NCBI GenBank assembly: GCA_937990665.1
Contig: CALKRF010000155.1
Span: 39,536 to 103,535 of the forward strand
Reading direction: 5' to 3'
Source of the DNA: an uncultured Atopobium sp.
GTDB taxonomy: Bacteria > Actinomycetota > Coriobacteriia > Coriobacteriales > Atopobiaceae
Length of the DNA: 64,000 nt
A model generated the notes under the pieces. That model searched no databases and was not told the origin of the DNA. It was given only the letters and a program-made list of their open reading frames with translations. The position numbers were made by a program, and so were the translations under genes. This document shows, piece by piece, positions 17,245 to 25,136 of the stretch. Each line of letters opens with the position of its first letter. The stretch's first letter is position 1.

Positions 17245-18411
17245 CTATAGTGAGTGAATTGTAACACCCTTAACCACTCGATTAACCTGACCAGTTGGAG
17301 AAGGTGTGTCCGGTTTGTTATTGACACGAACTGAGTTCAAGAGTGCCACCACTTGAGCAACCATTACAAAAGGCAGAGCCAAATAAGGTGCTGGTAGAGG
17401 CTCTGTAAATACTGGAAGACTAAACGTTCTTCCCGTAAAGTTTGTTGCCCCCTCTTGCTCAATACCAATGGTCAAAGCAGCAATCTGATCTCCCTTAATC
17501 TCGTCAAGAATATCCAGATCATATTGACGCGTATAAGGGTTATTGGAAACAAAATCAAACACCAGGGTATGCTCGTCGACAAACGACTTTGGTCCGTGAC
17601 GATATCCCATCGAGGAATCCCACGACGTTGCATTAATACCAGCTGCAAGCTCCAAAATCTTAAGCTGGGCCTCATGAGCAAGACCCACAAAAGGACCAGA
17701 ACCCAAATAGGTAATGCGGTTGAAATCGCTCTTGAGCCACTCAGCAATCTCTTCTTCGCGCTCAATTACCTGTCTACCAAGCTCAGCAGCATCAGAAATC
17801 CAAGCCTTCTTCTGTGAATCATCAGCACTGTCAAATACAAGAGTTGCAAGAAGTGTCATACAGCTATAAGAGCCGGTCATGGCAAAGCCCTGGTCATTTG
17901 CACCAGGAATAAGCAGGAGCAGTGTGTCGTCTTTACCTGCGGACTCAACGGCAAGTTTTCCCTCAGGAGCGCAGGTAATATTGATGAGCAAAAGATTTTT
18001 GACAATCTTGCGAGCAATAGTTACTGCAGCAAGACTCTCTGGACTATTACCAGAGCGTGCAAAAGAAACCAGGACCGTTGGATCATCTGGATCAAGGCTG
18101 CCATAAGGATCAGAAACAATATCAGTAGTTGCAACAGACGCAAACTCAAAAGAGCCCTTCTCGCCATGAGAACGAAGATACGGAGTAATGGTATCACCTA
18201 CATATGCCGAGGTACCTGCACCCGTAAAGACCACGCGGGTACGACGACCCTCGCCAAGATTGCGAGCGCGCTCGACAAACTCTTTAATTGCAGAAAGGTT
18301 CTCCTGATAAATGCCAAAGGTAGACTCCCAAAGCTCAGGCTGCTGCTTGATTTCGGCAGTTGTAATATGAGCGCCTAGTGCCTTTAGCTCTTCTTGGCTC
18401 ATCTTAAACAT
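17245..18411 (-). CDS. agaS: AgaS-type SIS-domain sugar isomerase/deaminase
   Basis: Two SIS (sugar isomerase) domains in 388 residues: FTGAGTSAYVGDTI near 62-75 and SFARSGNSPES near 115 bind the sugar phosphate; the second half holds YLGSGPFVGLAHEA and SMGYRHGPKSF. AgaS proteins convert galactosamine-6-phosphate to tagatose-6-phosphate with release of ammonia. ATG at 18411 with AAGGG upstream. Placed directly after the GntR regulator and before the deacetylase, it links the PTS product to the kinase-aldolase pair on the other strand. A GlmS-like or fructosamine-type role is less likely given those neighbours. Confidence 0.85.
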   Translation of the reverse strand: MFKMSQEELKALGAHITTAEIKQQPELWESTFGIYQENLSAIKEFVERARNLGEGRRTRVVFTGAGTSAYVGDTITPYLRSHGEKGSFEFASVATTDIVSDPYGSLDPDDPTVLVSFARSGNSPESLAAVTIARKIVKNLLLINITCAPEGKLAVESAGKDDTLLLLIPGANDQGFAMTGSYSCMTLLATLVFDSADDSQKKAWISDAAELGRQVIEREEEIAEWLKSDFNRITYLGSGPFVGLAHEAQLKILELAAGINATSWDSSMGYRHGPKSFVDEHTLVFDFVSNNPYTRQYDLDILDEIKGDQIAALTIGIEQEGATNFTGRTFSLPVFTEPLPAPYLALPFVMVAQVVALLNSVRVNNKPDTPSPTGQVNRVVKGVTIHSL

Positions 18412-18433
18412 AGGTATCCCTTCTCACAGCTAT

Positions 18434-19162
18434 TTAACTGCGTGTATGTACAATTTTGTATCTAAATTGATCTGCACGAGCCACACTCAAGGTGAACTCA
18501 ACAATATTGTTTCTGTCGTTGTAGGTTGTGCGCGTAAGGCTCAAAACAGGTGAGCCCTCGGAAATTTGCAATAAAGTGGCGTCATCCGAGCGAGCAATTG
18601 AAGCCTTGAACTCCTCTTCTGCTACGCCAATCTTTACGTTGTAGTCTTCTTCAAAAATTTGGTAGAGAGATTTTTGCTCAACATCATGAGCAGTGAGCGA
18701 GAAAAACTGTGAAACTGGAAGGTAGGTAACTTCCAGCATCATGGGCACATTATCAGCGCTTCTTAAACGTTTGATACGGAAGAGTTTCTCGCCAAGAATA
18801 ACGTGCATATGCTGGGCTAAGAACTTATTAGCCTCAATACTGTCAAACTCTAGAATAGTTGTCTTAGGAACGCGGCCCAACTGACGCTGCTGGTCAGTAA
18901 AGCTATAGCCGCCCATAAGGTCTGTTGCACGCTCAGAAACGTCTGCAACAAAGGTACCACGGCCACGCTGGCGATAAATGAGCCCCATGTGTTCAAGCTC
19001 TTGCAGGGCAAGTCTTACCGTGGTGCGAGAAAGTCCATAGGAATCGGAGAGCTCACGCTCAGAAGGAAGTGGATCGTCTGGATCCATCTCGTTCTCAATA
19101 CGATAGCGCAACATATTTGCGAGCTGCTCGTAGAGTGGTTGTCTTCCCATAAAGGACGTCAT
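18434..19162 (-). CDS. GntR family (HutC/UTRA) transcriptional regulator
   Basis: 242 residues: winged helix-turn-helix (about 10-75, PLPSERELSDSYGLSRTTVR then GLIYRQRGRGTFV) followed by a UTRA effector domain. Proteins of this build (NagR, DasR, AgaR) sense phosphorylated sugars and control amino-sugar genes. It sits between the PTS genes and agaS, so it most likely controls this cluster, including the divergent promoter region 22575-23110. ATG at 19162. Confidence 0.9.
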   Translation of the reverse strand: MTSFMGRQPLYEQLANMLRYRIENEMDPDDPLPSERELSDSYGLSRTTVRLALQELEHMGLIYRQRGRGTFVADVSERATDLMGGYSFTDQQRQLGRVPKTTILEFDSIEANKFLAQHMHVILGEKLFRIKRLRSADNVPMMLEVTYLPVSQFFSLTAHDVEQKSLYQIFEEDYNVKIGVAEEEFKASIARSDDATLLQISEGSPVLSLTRTTYNDRNNIVEFTLSVARADQFRYKIVHTRS

Positions 19163-19175
19163 TGAACTCTCCTAT

Positions 19176-19209
19176 AAAAAGACGGGTGCCCACAAAGTGG
19201 ACACCCGTC
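19176..19209 (-). terminator. Strong intrinsic terminator after the PTS genes
   Basis: On the - strand GACGGGTGTCCAC pairs with GTGGGCACCCGTC (one G-U) around TTT and runs straight into TTTTT. It lies 8 bp after the IID stop and before the regulator, so gntR-agaS-nagA either depend on read-through or have their own start. Confidence 0.9.
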
Positions 19210-19217
19210 ACACTTAC

Positions 19218-20297
19218 TTAACCCCAAATATATGGGAGAACGCCAAAGCCAGAACCAAGAAGTGCAATTACCAGGAGTAGGCAGATGCACATAATTGGAG
19301 TCCAGTTACGCTTTGCCATGAGGTAGTACAGGCAAAGGGTAAGCGCCAGTGGGATAAGCTTTGGGCAAACGCCGTCGAGGATCTTCTGGATGTCAATGGA
19401 GACAGGAGAAGTGACTTCCTCGCCAACAGTTACCAGATTAACGCCGTTACCGACTGGAACAATAGCAGTGGTGCCATCCTTACCGTCAGCAGTCTTGCCG
19501 CCGATGAACATAACGGACTTAGGATCCTTCTTGTAGTCAGCATAGGAACCCTTAGCAAAGAGAGCCTTGTCATACTGACCAGAAGCAAGCTGCTCATCAG
19601 AAAGAGTTACCTGAGAAAGAACAACGCTGTGTGTCTCACCGTTAGGGATGTTTGCGCCAGCGCCAAGCTTAGTTCCGCCGTAGCAGACAACAAGGCAGCC
19701 AACAACAAAGACACCCAGGATAGAAGCAGCACGAGTGAACTCTTTTGCGTTCTCGGTAAGCAGGGTAATTGCGTCAGTACCCATCTTGTAAGAAAGGTTC
19801 ATCAGCCAATAACGTACAGCAAACTGTGCGATGTTAAAGATGATGAGGAACAAGAATGGTGCAAAGACGTTGCCGGAGATTGCCATATTAGAGGTAATAC
19901 CAGCTGTAATTGGTACAAGAGTGAACCAGAACAGTGCGTCACCAATGCCGCCCAGAGGACCCATTGCAGAAACGCGGACTGCACGAATGGTTGGGATATC
20001 CAGCTTGTTCTGCTCAAGGGAGAGAACAATACCCATAACAAAAGTAACCAAGAATGGGTGGGTATTGTAGAACTCAAGGTTGTGACTCATGGAAGCAGCA
20101 AGGTCATCCTTGTTGTCGCCGTGAATCTTCTCAAGACCTGGGAGGATACCGTAGAGCCAACCAGCTGCCTGCATTCTCTCGTAGTTGAAGGAAGCCTGCA
20201 GGAACAGGGAACGCCATACCATCTTGTTGAGTGTCTTCTGATCAAGTGGCTCAGCAGGAGTGGTGTTCTGATAGGTATCAGGAATATTAAATGCCAT
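19218..20297 (-). CDS. PTS system, mannose/fructose/sorbose family, IID component
   Basis: Membrane partner of IIC in a mannose-type phosphotransferase permease. The ATG at 20297 (GGAGGTGA upstream) overlaps the IIC end by 11 bp and gives 359 residues. Family signature: LQASFNYERMQAAGWLYGI, then HNLEFYNTHPFL and SAMGPLGGIGDALFW, with C-terminal membrane segments. It is longer than typical IID (about 270-300): roughly 75 extra residues (about 210-285, hydrophilic, rich in G, K, D, T) form a presumed loop before the last helices. Neighbours suggest N-acetylgalactosamine as the sugar. Confidence 0.92.
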   Translation of the reverse strand: MAFNIPDTYQNTTPAEPLDQKTLNKMVWRSLFLQASFNYERMQAAGWLYGILPGLEKIHGDNKDDLAASMSHNLEFYNTHPFLVTFVMGIVLSLEQNKLDIPTIRAVRVSAMGPLGGIGDALFWFTLVPITAGITSNMAISGNVFAPFLFLIIFNIAQFAVRYWLMNLSYKMGTDAITLLTENAKEFTRAASILGVFVVGCLVVCYGGTKLGAGANIPNGETHSVVLSQVTLSDEQLASGQYDKALFAKGSYADYKKDPKSVMFIGGKTADGKDGTTAIVPVGNGVNLVTVGEEVTSPVSIDIQKILDGVCPKLIPLALTLCLYYLMAKRNWTPIMCICLLLVIALLGSGFGVLPYIWG

Positions 20298-21093
20298 CTT
20301 CGAAGTCACCTCCAGCAACAACAGCAGGAGCAGCATTCTTCATCTTGGTCTGGAGCTGGTAATCCCAGAATGCGATACCAAAGCCGATGAGAGCAAGAAG
20401 CAGAAGTGCTGGACCAGAGAGCTCAGGAATGCTGATAAATACGATTGCAGCTGCAAAGCCCATGAGGAAGAAGCCCCAAAGCTCGCGAGAAACCATAACC
20501 TTCAGCAGGATAGCAAAGCCGACGAAGCGCATCATGCCACCAGCGACGGACAGTGCATTCATGAGCCACTTTGGAATTGCAGTGGTGATCTGAGTTCCAA
20601 ATGCAGCACCACCCAGGAAGAACAGGGTAACAATGACACCAAAGAAGAGACCAAGAGCAGCCATTGCGCCGTAGTTAATACGAGCAATTCCCTTAGGATC
20701 AGCCTTCTCGGCGTATGCATCAGCAGTTGCCATTACGGGGGACATAATGGTAAAGATGATGGTTACTGCATACTGGCCAAGCAGGGAGAATGGAATTGCT
20801 GCAGCTACAGCGGCCATTGGCTCAAGCTTAGTAGTGATTGCAAAGACTGCAGACATAATGCCGCCGATAACAGCGTTAGGTGGCTGAGCACCACCAACAG
20901 GCATGTTGCCGATGGTCATAAGCTGATAAGTACCACCAACAATGAGACCAGTCTGAACGTCACCAAGAATCAAACCAACCAAAAAACCAGTTACGATTGG
21001 CTGGTAAAGAGACTCGAGGAAACTAAACTGATCGATGCCAGCGATAAACGCAACGATGAAAATTAATAACACCTGAATAGGGCTAACATCCAT
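20287..21093 (-). CDS. PTS system, mannose/fructose/sorbose family, IIC component
   Basis: Sugar-translocating membrane subunit. 268 residues from the ATG at 21093, which has a perfect AGGAGG upstream. Signature GLILGDVQTGLIVGGTYQLM and NMPVGGAQPPNAVIGG near residues 45-85; about seven to eight hydrophobic segments. Overlaps IID and follows IIB after 138 bp; that gap holds a small stem (GTTGCA/TGCAAC) of unclear meaning. Confidence 0.93.
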   Translation of the reverse strand: MDVSPIQVLLIFIVAFIAGIDQFSFLESLYQPIVTGFLVGLILGDVQTGLIVGGTYQLMTIGNMPVGGAQPPNAVIGGIMSAVFAITTKLEPMAAVAAAIPFSLLGQYAVTIIFTIMSPVMATADAYAEKADPKGIARINYGAMAALGLFFGVIVTLFFLGGAAFGTQITTAIPKWLMNALSVAGGMMRFVGFAILLKVMVSRELWGFFLMGFAAAIVFISIPELSGPALLLLALIGFGIAFWDYQLQTKMKNAAPAVVAGGDFEDGI

Positions 21094-21231
21094 CTTAACT
21101 CCTCCTTTCAAACACACCATAACTACCGATGACGATGATCGGCAGACTATCCGAATGCCTTTGCCAACCTGCTAGAAACGTTGCACCATTGCAACTTTTT
21201 GTAATCTCTACCAGGAAGTTGCGCGCAAAAC

Positions 21232-21714
21232 TTACTCGAATAGCTTTGAGATATCCTCGACCGGGGTCGTAGGAACACGCCTAATCTCTAGAGTCACCCC
21301 CAATTCCTGAAGCTCACGGAAGGCAGCGACGTCCTTATCGTCTACCGCCACACTTGTGGCGACCTGTCGCTTTCCCTCAGCCATGTGCATATTGCCGATG
21401 TTCACTTTTTTGATTGGAACACCGCCCTTAACCAGAGTGAGGACATCCTCTGGATTCTCGGCAACTAAGAAAATGTGCTGGCTTGCTGAAGCCTTGTGGA
21501 TAACATCGATAGTTTTCTGGAGCGTAAAGTACCTGGTTGCAACACCGTTTGGTGCAGCCATATCCATGAGGCCCTGACGCATCTTATTGCCTGCGACCTC
21601 GTCATTAGCAACAAGGATGAGATTTGTTCCAAGGGTACCGTTCCACTGAGTAGCAACCTGACCATGAATCAAACGATTATCGATTCGAGCAAGCTTGATA
21701 TCTGGTTCTCCCAT
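21232..21714 (-). CDS. PTS system, mannose/fructose/sorbose family, IIB component
   Basis: Cytosolic phosphoryl carrier passing phosphate from IIA to the sugar. 160 residues from the ATG at 21714 (GGAGAA upstream). The phospho-His lies in IDNRLIHGQVATQW (His17), the classic IIB-Man motif. Sub-family resemblance to AgaB-type proteins fits the neighbouring agaS and nagA. Confidence 0.93.
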   Translation of the reverse strand: MGEPDIKLARIDNRLIHGQVATQWNGTLGTNLILVANDEVAGNKMRQGLMDMAAPNGVATRYFTLQKTIDVIHKASASQHIFLVAENPEDVLTLVKGGVPIKKVNIGNMHMAEGKRQVATSVAVDDKDVAAFRELQELGVTLEIRRVPTTPVEDISKLFE

Positions 21715-21809
21715 AACAAGTTCTCCTCTCTTTGCGCGCACACTTGTGCGTGCTATCTGCGATTTTCATCGCACTACTCGCAACTTGCGCTGCGTGTTTT
21801 ACTGCAAAT

Positions 21810-22100
21810 TTATTTATTGTTGGAAACGCTGATTAACGCCCAACGATCCAACGTGATGACCACATTTGGAGCAAACTCAACATCTACTGTTTCTTTTTTG
21901 ACGTTTTTAACTACGCCATACATTCCGCTGTTAGTCTTAACTTTCTGACCTGCATGAAGATTCTTCAGAAACTCTGAAGTTGTTCCCGCCTTTTTAGAAG
22001 AGGCTCTCCAAACAAAGAAGGAATAAACAAGGCCCAAAATTACCAAGAACGCGAGAAGAACAATGGATGAAGCAAGAATGTTCTCTGCTAGATTTGCCAT
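21810..22100 (-). CDS. yajC: YajC family protein inside the PTS operon
   Basis: 96 residues: one N-terminal membrane helix (about 8-30) and a short basic cytosolic part with SGMYGVVKNVKKETVDVEF, as in YajC, the accessory of the Sec translocase. The second of two ATGs (22100) is six bases from GGAG and is preferred. It lies between the IIA and IIB genes. A YajC gene inside a mannose-type PTS operon is also known from streptococcal glycosaminoglycan gene clusters, so it may be a PTS-specific paralogue; no secD or secF is nearby. Confidence 0.82.
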   Translation of the reverse strand: MANLAENILASSIVLLAFLVILGLVYSFFVWRASSKKAGTTSEFLKNLHAGQKVKTNSGMYGVVKNVKKETVDVEFAPNVVITLDRWALISVSNNK

Positions 22101-22133
22101 GTGCATCTCCTTAACTCAACAACAAAACGCTAC

Positions 22134-22574
22134 TTAAATACCATCGTCTCCGAAGATGTCATCTTCTGGCTCAACCTCAAGCTCAAGACGCTTATGGACA
22201 ACTCCCTGGCTACCAGCTAAAACAGCAGTATCAACCAGCTCTTCAAGAGAGGTATCTGCCATGCGACTACCAAGTGTTTCAAGAAGCATAGGAAGGTTTG
22301 TACCGGTAACAACTTCTACATTTGAGTAATTCTGAGCAATAATCATTGCCTGATTAAAAGGTGTTCCGCCAAGCAGATCGCAGAAAACCAGCACACCGTC
22401 AGTAGTGTCAAGAAGATCGGAAATTGTTGCAGAAAGAGTTTCTGGGTATGTTGCAGCACCGGCTTCAATAAAAGGAACGGGAACAAAAGCTTCTTGCTCA
22501 CCAGCAATCATCTTTAAAGCATCAGCAAGTCCGTTTGCAAAAGTTCCATGACCAGTTAAAACGCAACCTACCAT
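22134..22574 (-). CDS. PTS system, mannose/fructose/sorbose family, IIA component
   Basis: Accepts phosphate from HPr on His9 (LTGHGTFANG) and hands it to IIB. 146 residues; second motif FCDLLGGTPFNQA is typical of IIA-Man. ATG at 22574 with GGAG upstream. First gene of the - strand PTS operon; the C-terminus is acidic (EPEDDIFGDDGI). Confidence 0.92.
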   Translation of the reverse strand: MVGCVLTGHGTFANGLADALKMIAGEQEAFVPVPFIEAGAATYPETLSATISDLLDTTDGVLVFCDLLGGTPFNQAMIIAQNYSNVEVVTGTNLPMLLETLGSRMADTSLEELVDTAVLAGSQGVVHKRLELEVEPEDDIFGDDGI

Positions 22575-23110
22575 GTCAAACTCCTTTCAAAGAGTTGGAA
22601 ACTATCTGGAAAGCTACACGGAAAACTAGGGGTGTTGAAGCTTCTCTCTAAGTGGTAGATACCAGATAACAACCTAGCATAAGTATAGTCTAGTGAGCAC
22701 CTTGTGATGTGTACGTTAACAATCGGCGGCTTAACGGTATTATTTTTACCGTAAACGGTACACACGTTGTTATTTTCGCAGGTAGATATATGGATAAATT
22801 GTGACGATGCACTAAAAATTTAGAGCTATTCTTGAAAAATTAGAAGTTCTTATAACGTGCCTTTATACGTAATAAACGTAGTAAACAACCCTAAAATCCT
22901 GCTCAAATACGGCGAGAAAATAAAATTGGTATTAAGAAATTATGTACTGGTATCTTTTTTTAGAACATCTAAAGAAAAGTTTCTTGAAGGTGCTTTGGTT
23001 AAATAGATTCAACTTAATTCCATTTGCAGTGACAAAGATTCATAGTGTTTCTCGCCCCTGCTATTCTCTAGGCACTCATCGTGCACTGTCTTTTTGACGA
23101 GGTGATATGC
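22575..23110. promoter_or_regulatory. Divergent promoter region of the amino-sugar cluster
   Basis: A 536 bp AT-rich region between the PTS operon (left) and the kinase-aldolase genes (right), with no credible ORF. For the PTS operon a - strand TATACT (opposite 22682-22687) is a -10 candidate. Further upstream TACCGTAAACGGTA (22747-22760), a near-perfect inverted repeat overlapping a second pair ACGGTA..TACCGT, is the best operator candidate for the GntR regulator; that is inference. Two motif copies lie here, GGCGAGAA at 22911-22918 and its complement at 23049-23056. I found no convincing promoter for the right-hand genes. Confidence 0.5.
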
Positions 23111-24046
23111 GTGATTGTTACCGTAACACTCAATGCATCCATTGATAAGGCGTACTATCTAGATTCTCCTGTTGTAGATGGAACCGTGCATAGAGTCTCG
23201 GTAGTAGATAACAGCGCAGGTGGCAAGGGTCTTAACGCCTCACGAGCCATTACAACCCTTAACTACCCCGTTTGTGCCACAGGATTTGTAGGTGGAAATA
23301 ACGGTAGATACCTTGTTGAACTGGCACATAAAGATGGTATTACCAGTGATTTTATTTATACCGAGCAAGAAACCCGCTCATGCATCAACATTCTGGAGCC
23401 AAGCGGACAATCAACTGAATTTTTAGAGCCTGGTCAGCCCGTTCTTCCTGAAGAATTCCTTGCCTTCAAGGCAAAACTTGTGCAGCTTATCAAAGAAGCT
23501 GAGGTTGTCACCTTTAACGGCAGTATTCCAAAAGGCATTTCTGCTGCTAATTACAAAGAGCTTATTGAAGAGACTATGGCTGCTGGTGTGCCTTGCATTG
23601 TAGATGCCTCGGGCGCACTACTCACCTCCTGCATTGATGCTCTTCCTACCATGATCAAACCAAATACCGATGAAATCGGACAACTTCTAGGGAGAGAAGT
23701 AACTACAGAAAACGAGGTCATCGCAGCAGCTCAGGAGCTGCATAAACGCGGCATTAAAATTGTAGTTGTCTCGCTTGGTGCAAAAGGTGCACTAATGGTT
23801 TCTGATGAAGGAACCTTTAGGGCAAATCCTCCAAAAATCGAGGCTATCAATCCTGTTGGTGCGGGAGACACCCTTGTTGGCTCATTTGCTGTTGCGCTTG
23901 CTCAGAAAAAGCCAACTTCAGAGTGTCTTACCTTTGCGCTGTCTTGCGCTACCGCAAGTTGTCTTTCTGCAGGTACCGGACGCTTTGATCAAGCTGTTGC
24001 AGCAGAAATTCATAAACAGGTGGCAATCAAAAAGATTGCTGATTAA
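23111..24046 (+). CDS. PfkB family sugar-phosphate kinase (tagatose-6-phosphate / 1-phosphofructokinase type)
   Basis: 311 residues of the ribokinase/PfkB fold. NSAGGKGLNASRA (N-terminal signature), FNGSIPKGI, MIKPNTDEIGQLLGRE and the C-terminal NPVGAGDTLVGSFAVAL with catalytic Asp. The GTG at 23111 is chosen because GAGGTGAT lies six bases upstream and MIVTVTLNASIDKAY is the usual N-terminus; an upstream ATG at 23081 has no ribosome site. With AgaS upstream in the pathway and a GatY-like aldolase downstream, phosphorylation of tagatose-6-phosphate (LacC role) is the best guess; fructose-1-phosphate remains possible. Confidence 0.85.
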   Translation: MIVTVTLNASIDKAYYLDSPVVDGTVHRVSVVDNSAGGKGLNASRAITTLNYPVCATGFVGGNNGRYLVELAHKDGITSDFIYTEQETRSCINILEPSGQSTEFLEPGQPVLPEEFLAFKAKLVQLIKEAEVVTFNGSIPKGISAANYKELIEETMAAGVPCIVDASGALLTSCIDALPTMIKPNTDEIGQLLGREVTTENEVIAAAQELHKRGIKIVVVSLGAKGALMVSDEGTFRANPPKIEAINPVGAGDTLVGSFAVALAQKKPTSECLTFALSCATASCLSAGTGRFDQAVAAEIHKQVAIKKIAD

Positions 24047-24181
24047 GTCACCGCAAGACGGGTTTCTCACCAAAGGTTACAAAGACAAAACGATTTCTAG
24101 AAAAGTTGCATAACAGAGTAAGAGAAACGTTACAATTTTTTCAGTCAATCAAAGAGCCCATTAGGGCGAAAGGAGCAATAG

Positions 24182-25033
24182 ATGTTCGTTACTACTAAGC
24201 AGATGCTTCTTGACGCACAGGCTGGCCATTACGCTGTTGGCGCCTTTAACGTTGAGAACCTTGAGTTTGTAATGGCTGTTGTTAAGGCAGCAGAAGAGCG
24301 CCGCTCCCCTGTTATTCTTCAGACCACTCCTGGCACCATCAAGTACGCAAGCCTTGATTACTTTGCTGCCATGGTTCGTTGTGCTGCTGAAGAGGCAACT
24401 GTTCCTGTTGCTCTTCACCTTGATCACGGTGACGGCTTTGACCGCTGCATTCAGGCAGCTCGTGCTGGTTACACTTCCGTCATGATTGACGGCTCTCACG
24501 TTCCTTTTGAGGACAATATTGCCCTTACCGCATCCGTAACCAAGTTTGCTGGCCCTATCAACCTTCCTGTTGAGGCTGAGCTTGGCAAAGTTGGCGGCAA
24601 AGAGGACGACGGCCCAGCTGTTGAGGGCGAGAACCCCTACACTGATCCAGACCAGGCTGAGGAGTTTGTCGCTCGCACTAACTGCACTTCTCTTGCGGTT
24701 GGCGTTGGCACCGCTCACGGCGTTTACCACGGCACACCTCACATTGAGCAGGGCGTCCTCAAGGCAATCCGTCAGCGCCTTGATATTCCTCTGGTTCTTC
24801 ACGGTACTTCTGGCGTTCCAGATGACCAGGTAGCAGAGGCAATTCAGAACGGTATTTGCAAGGTTAACTACGCAACCGAGCTCCGCCAGGTCTTTACCGC
24901 AGCCTTTATGAAGTACATGTCAGAAAACCCTGGCAACTTTGATCCAAAGAAGCCTTCCGTTCCTGGTATGGAAGCAATCACTCAGATTGTTGCAAGCCAC
25001 ATGGATAACCTGGGTTCTTCCCACAAGGCTTAA
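24182..25033 (+). CDS. gatY: Class II aldolase, tagatose-1,6-bisphosphate type (GatY/KbaY-like)
   Basis: Splits ketose bisphosphate to dihydroxyacetone phosphate and glyceraldehyde-3-phosphate, using zinc. 283 residues; ATG after GGAG. Asp81-His82 in ALHLDHGDGFD (catalytic Asp and zinc His), VEAELGKVGGKEDDG with the zinc Glu, GTAHGVYHG and VLHGTSG with further zinc His residues. The layout MIDGSHVPFEDN and ELGKVGGKEDD resembles GatY/KbaY more than typical FbaA, though fructose-1,6-bisphosphate is a possible substrate. It ends the + strand arm of the amino-sugar cluster and is followed by a terminator built from two GGCGAGAA copies. Contains one GGCGAGAA (24626-24633). Confidence 0.85.
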   Translation: MFVTTKQMLLDAQAGHYAVGAFNVENLEFVMAVVKAAEERRSPVILQTTPGTIKYASLDYFAAMVRCAAEEATVPVALHLDHGDGFDRCIQAARAGYTSVMIDGSHVPFEDNIALTASVTKFAGPINLPVEAELGKVGGKEDDGPAVEGENPYTDPDQAEEFVARTNCTSLAVGVGTAHGVYHGTPHIEQGVLKAIRQRLDIPLVLHGTSGVPDDQVAEAIQNGICKVNYATELRQVFTAAFMKYMSENPGNFDPKKPSVPGMEAITQIVASHMDNLGSSHKA

Positions 25034-25068
25034 GCTCTTGTAGACTTTGCACACCTTGCAGAAAAAAT

Positions 25069-25105
25069 AAGGCGAGAAGATCGGTTGGTCTTCTCGCCTT
25101 TGTGT
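25069..25105. terminator. Bidirectional terminator built from an inverted GGCGAGAA pair
   Basis: AAGGCGAGAAGA (25069-25080) and TCTTCTCGCCTT (25089-25100) form a perfect 12 bp stem with an 8-base loop, between the convergent aldolase and ilvE genes. An A-run precedes and TTTGTG follows, so it can work in both directions. Each arm is one copy of the over-represented motif. Confidence 0.85.
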
Positions 25106-25136
25106 TAAAAGCAAAGCTCTGTGTGAACTGATTGCC

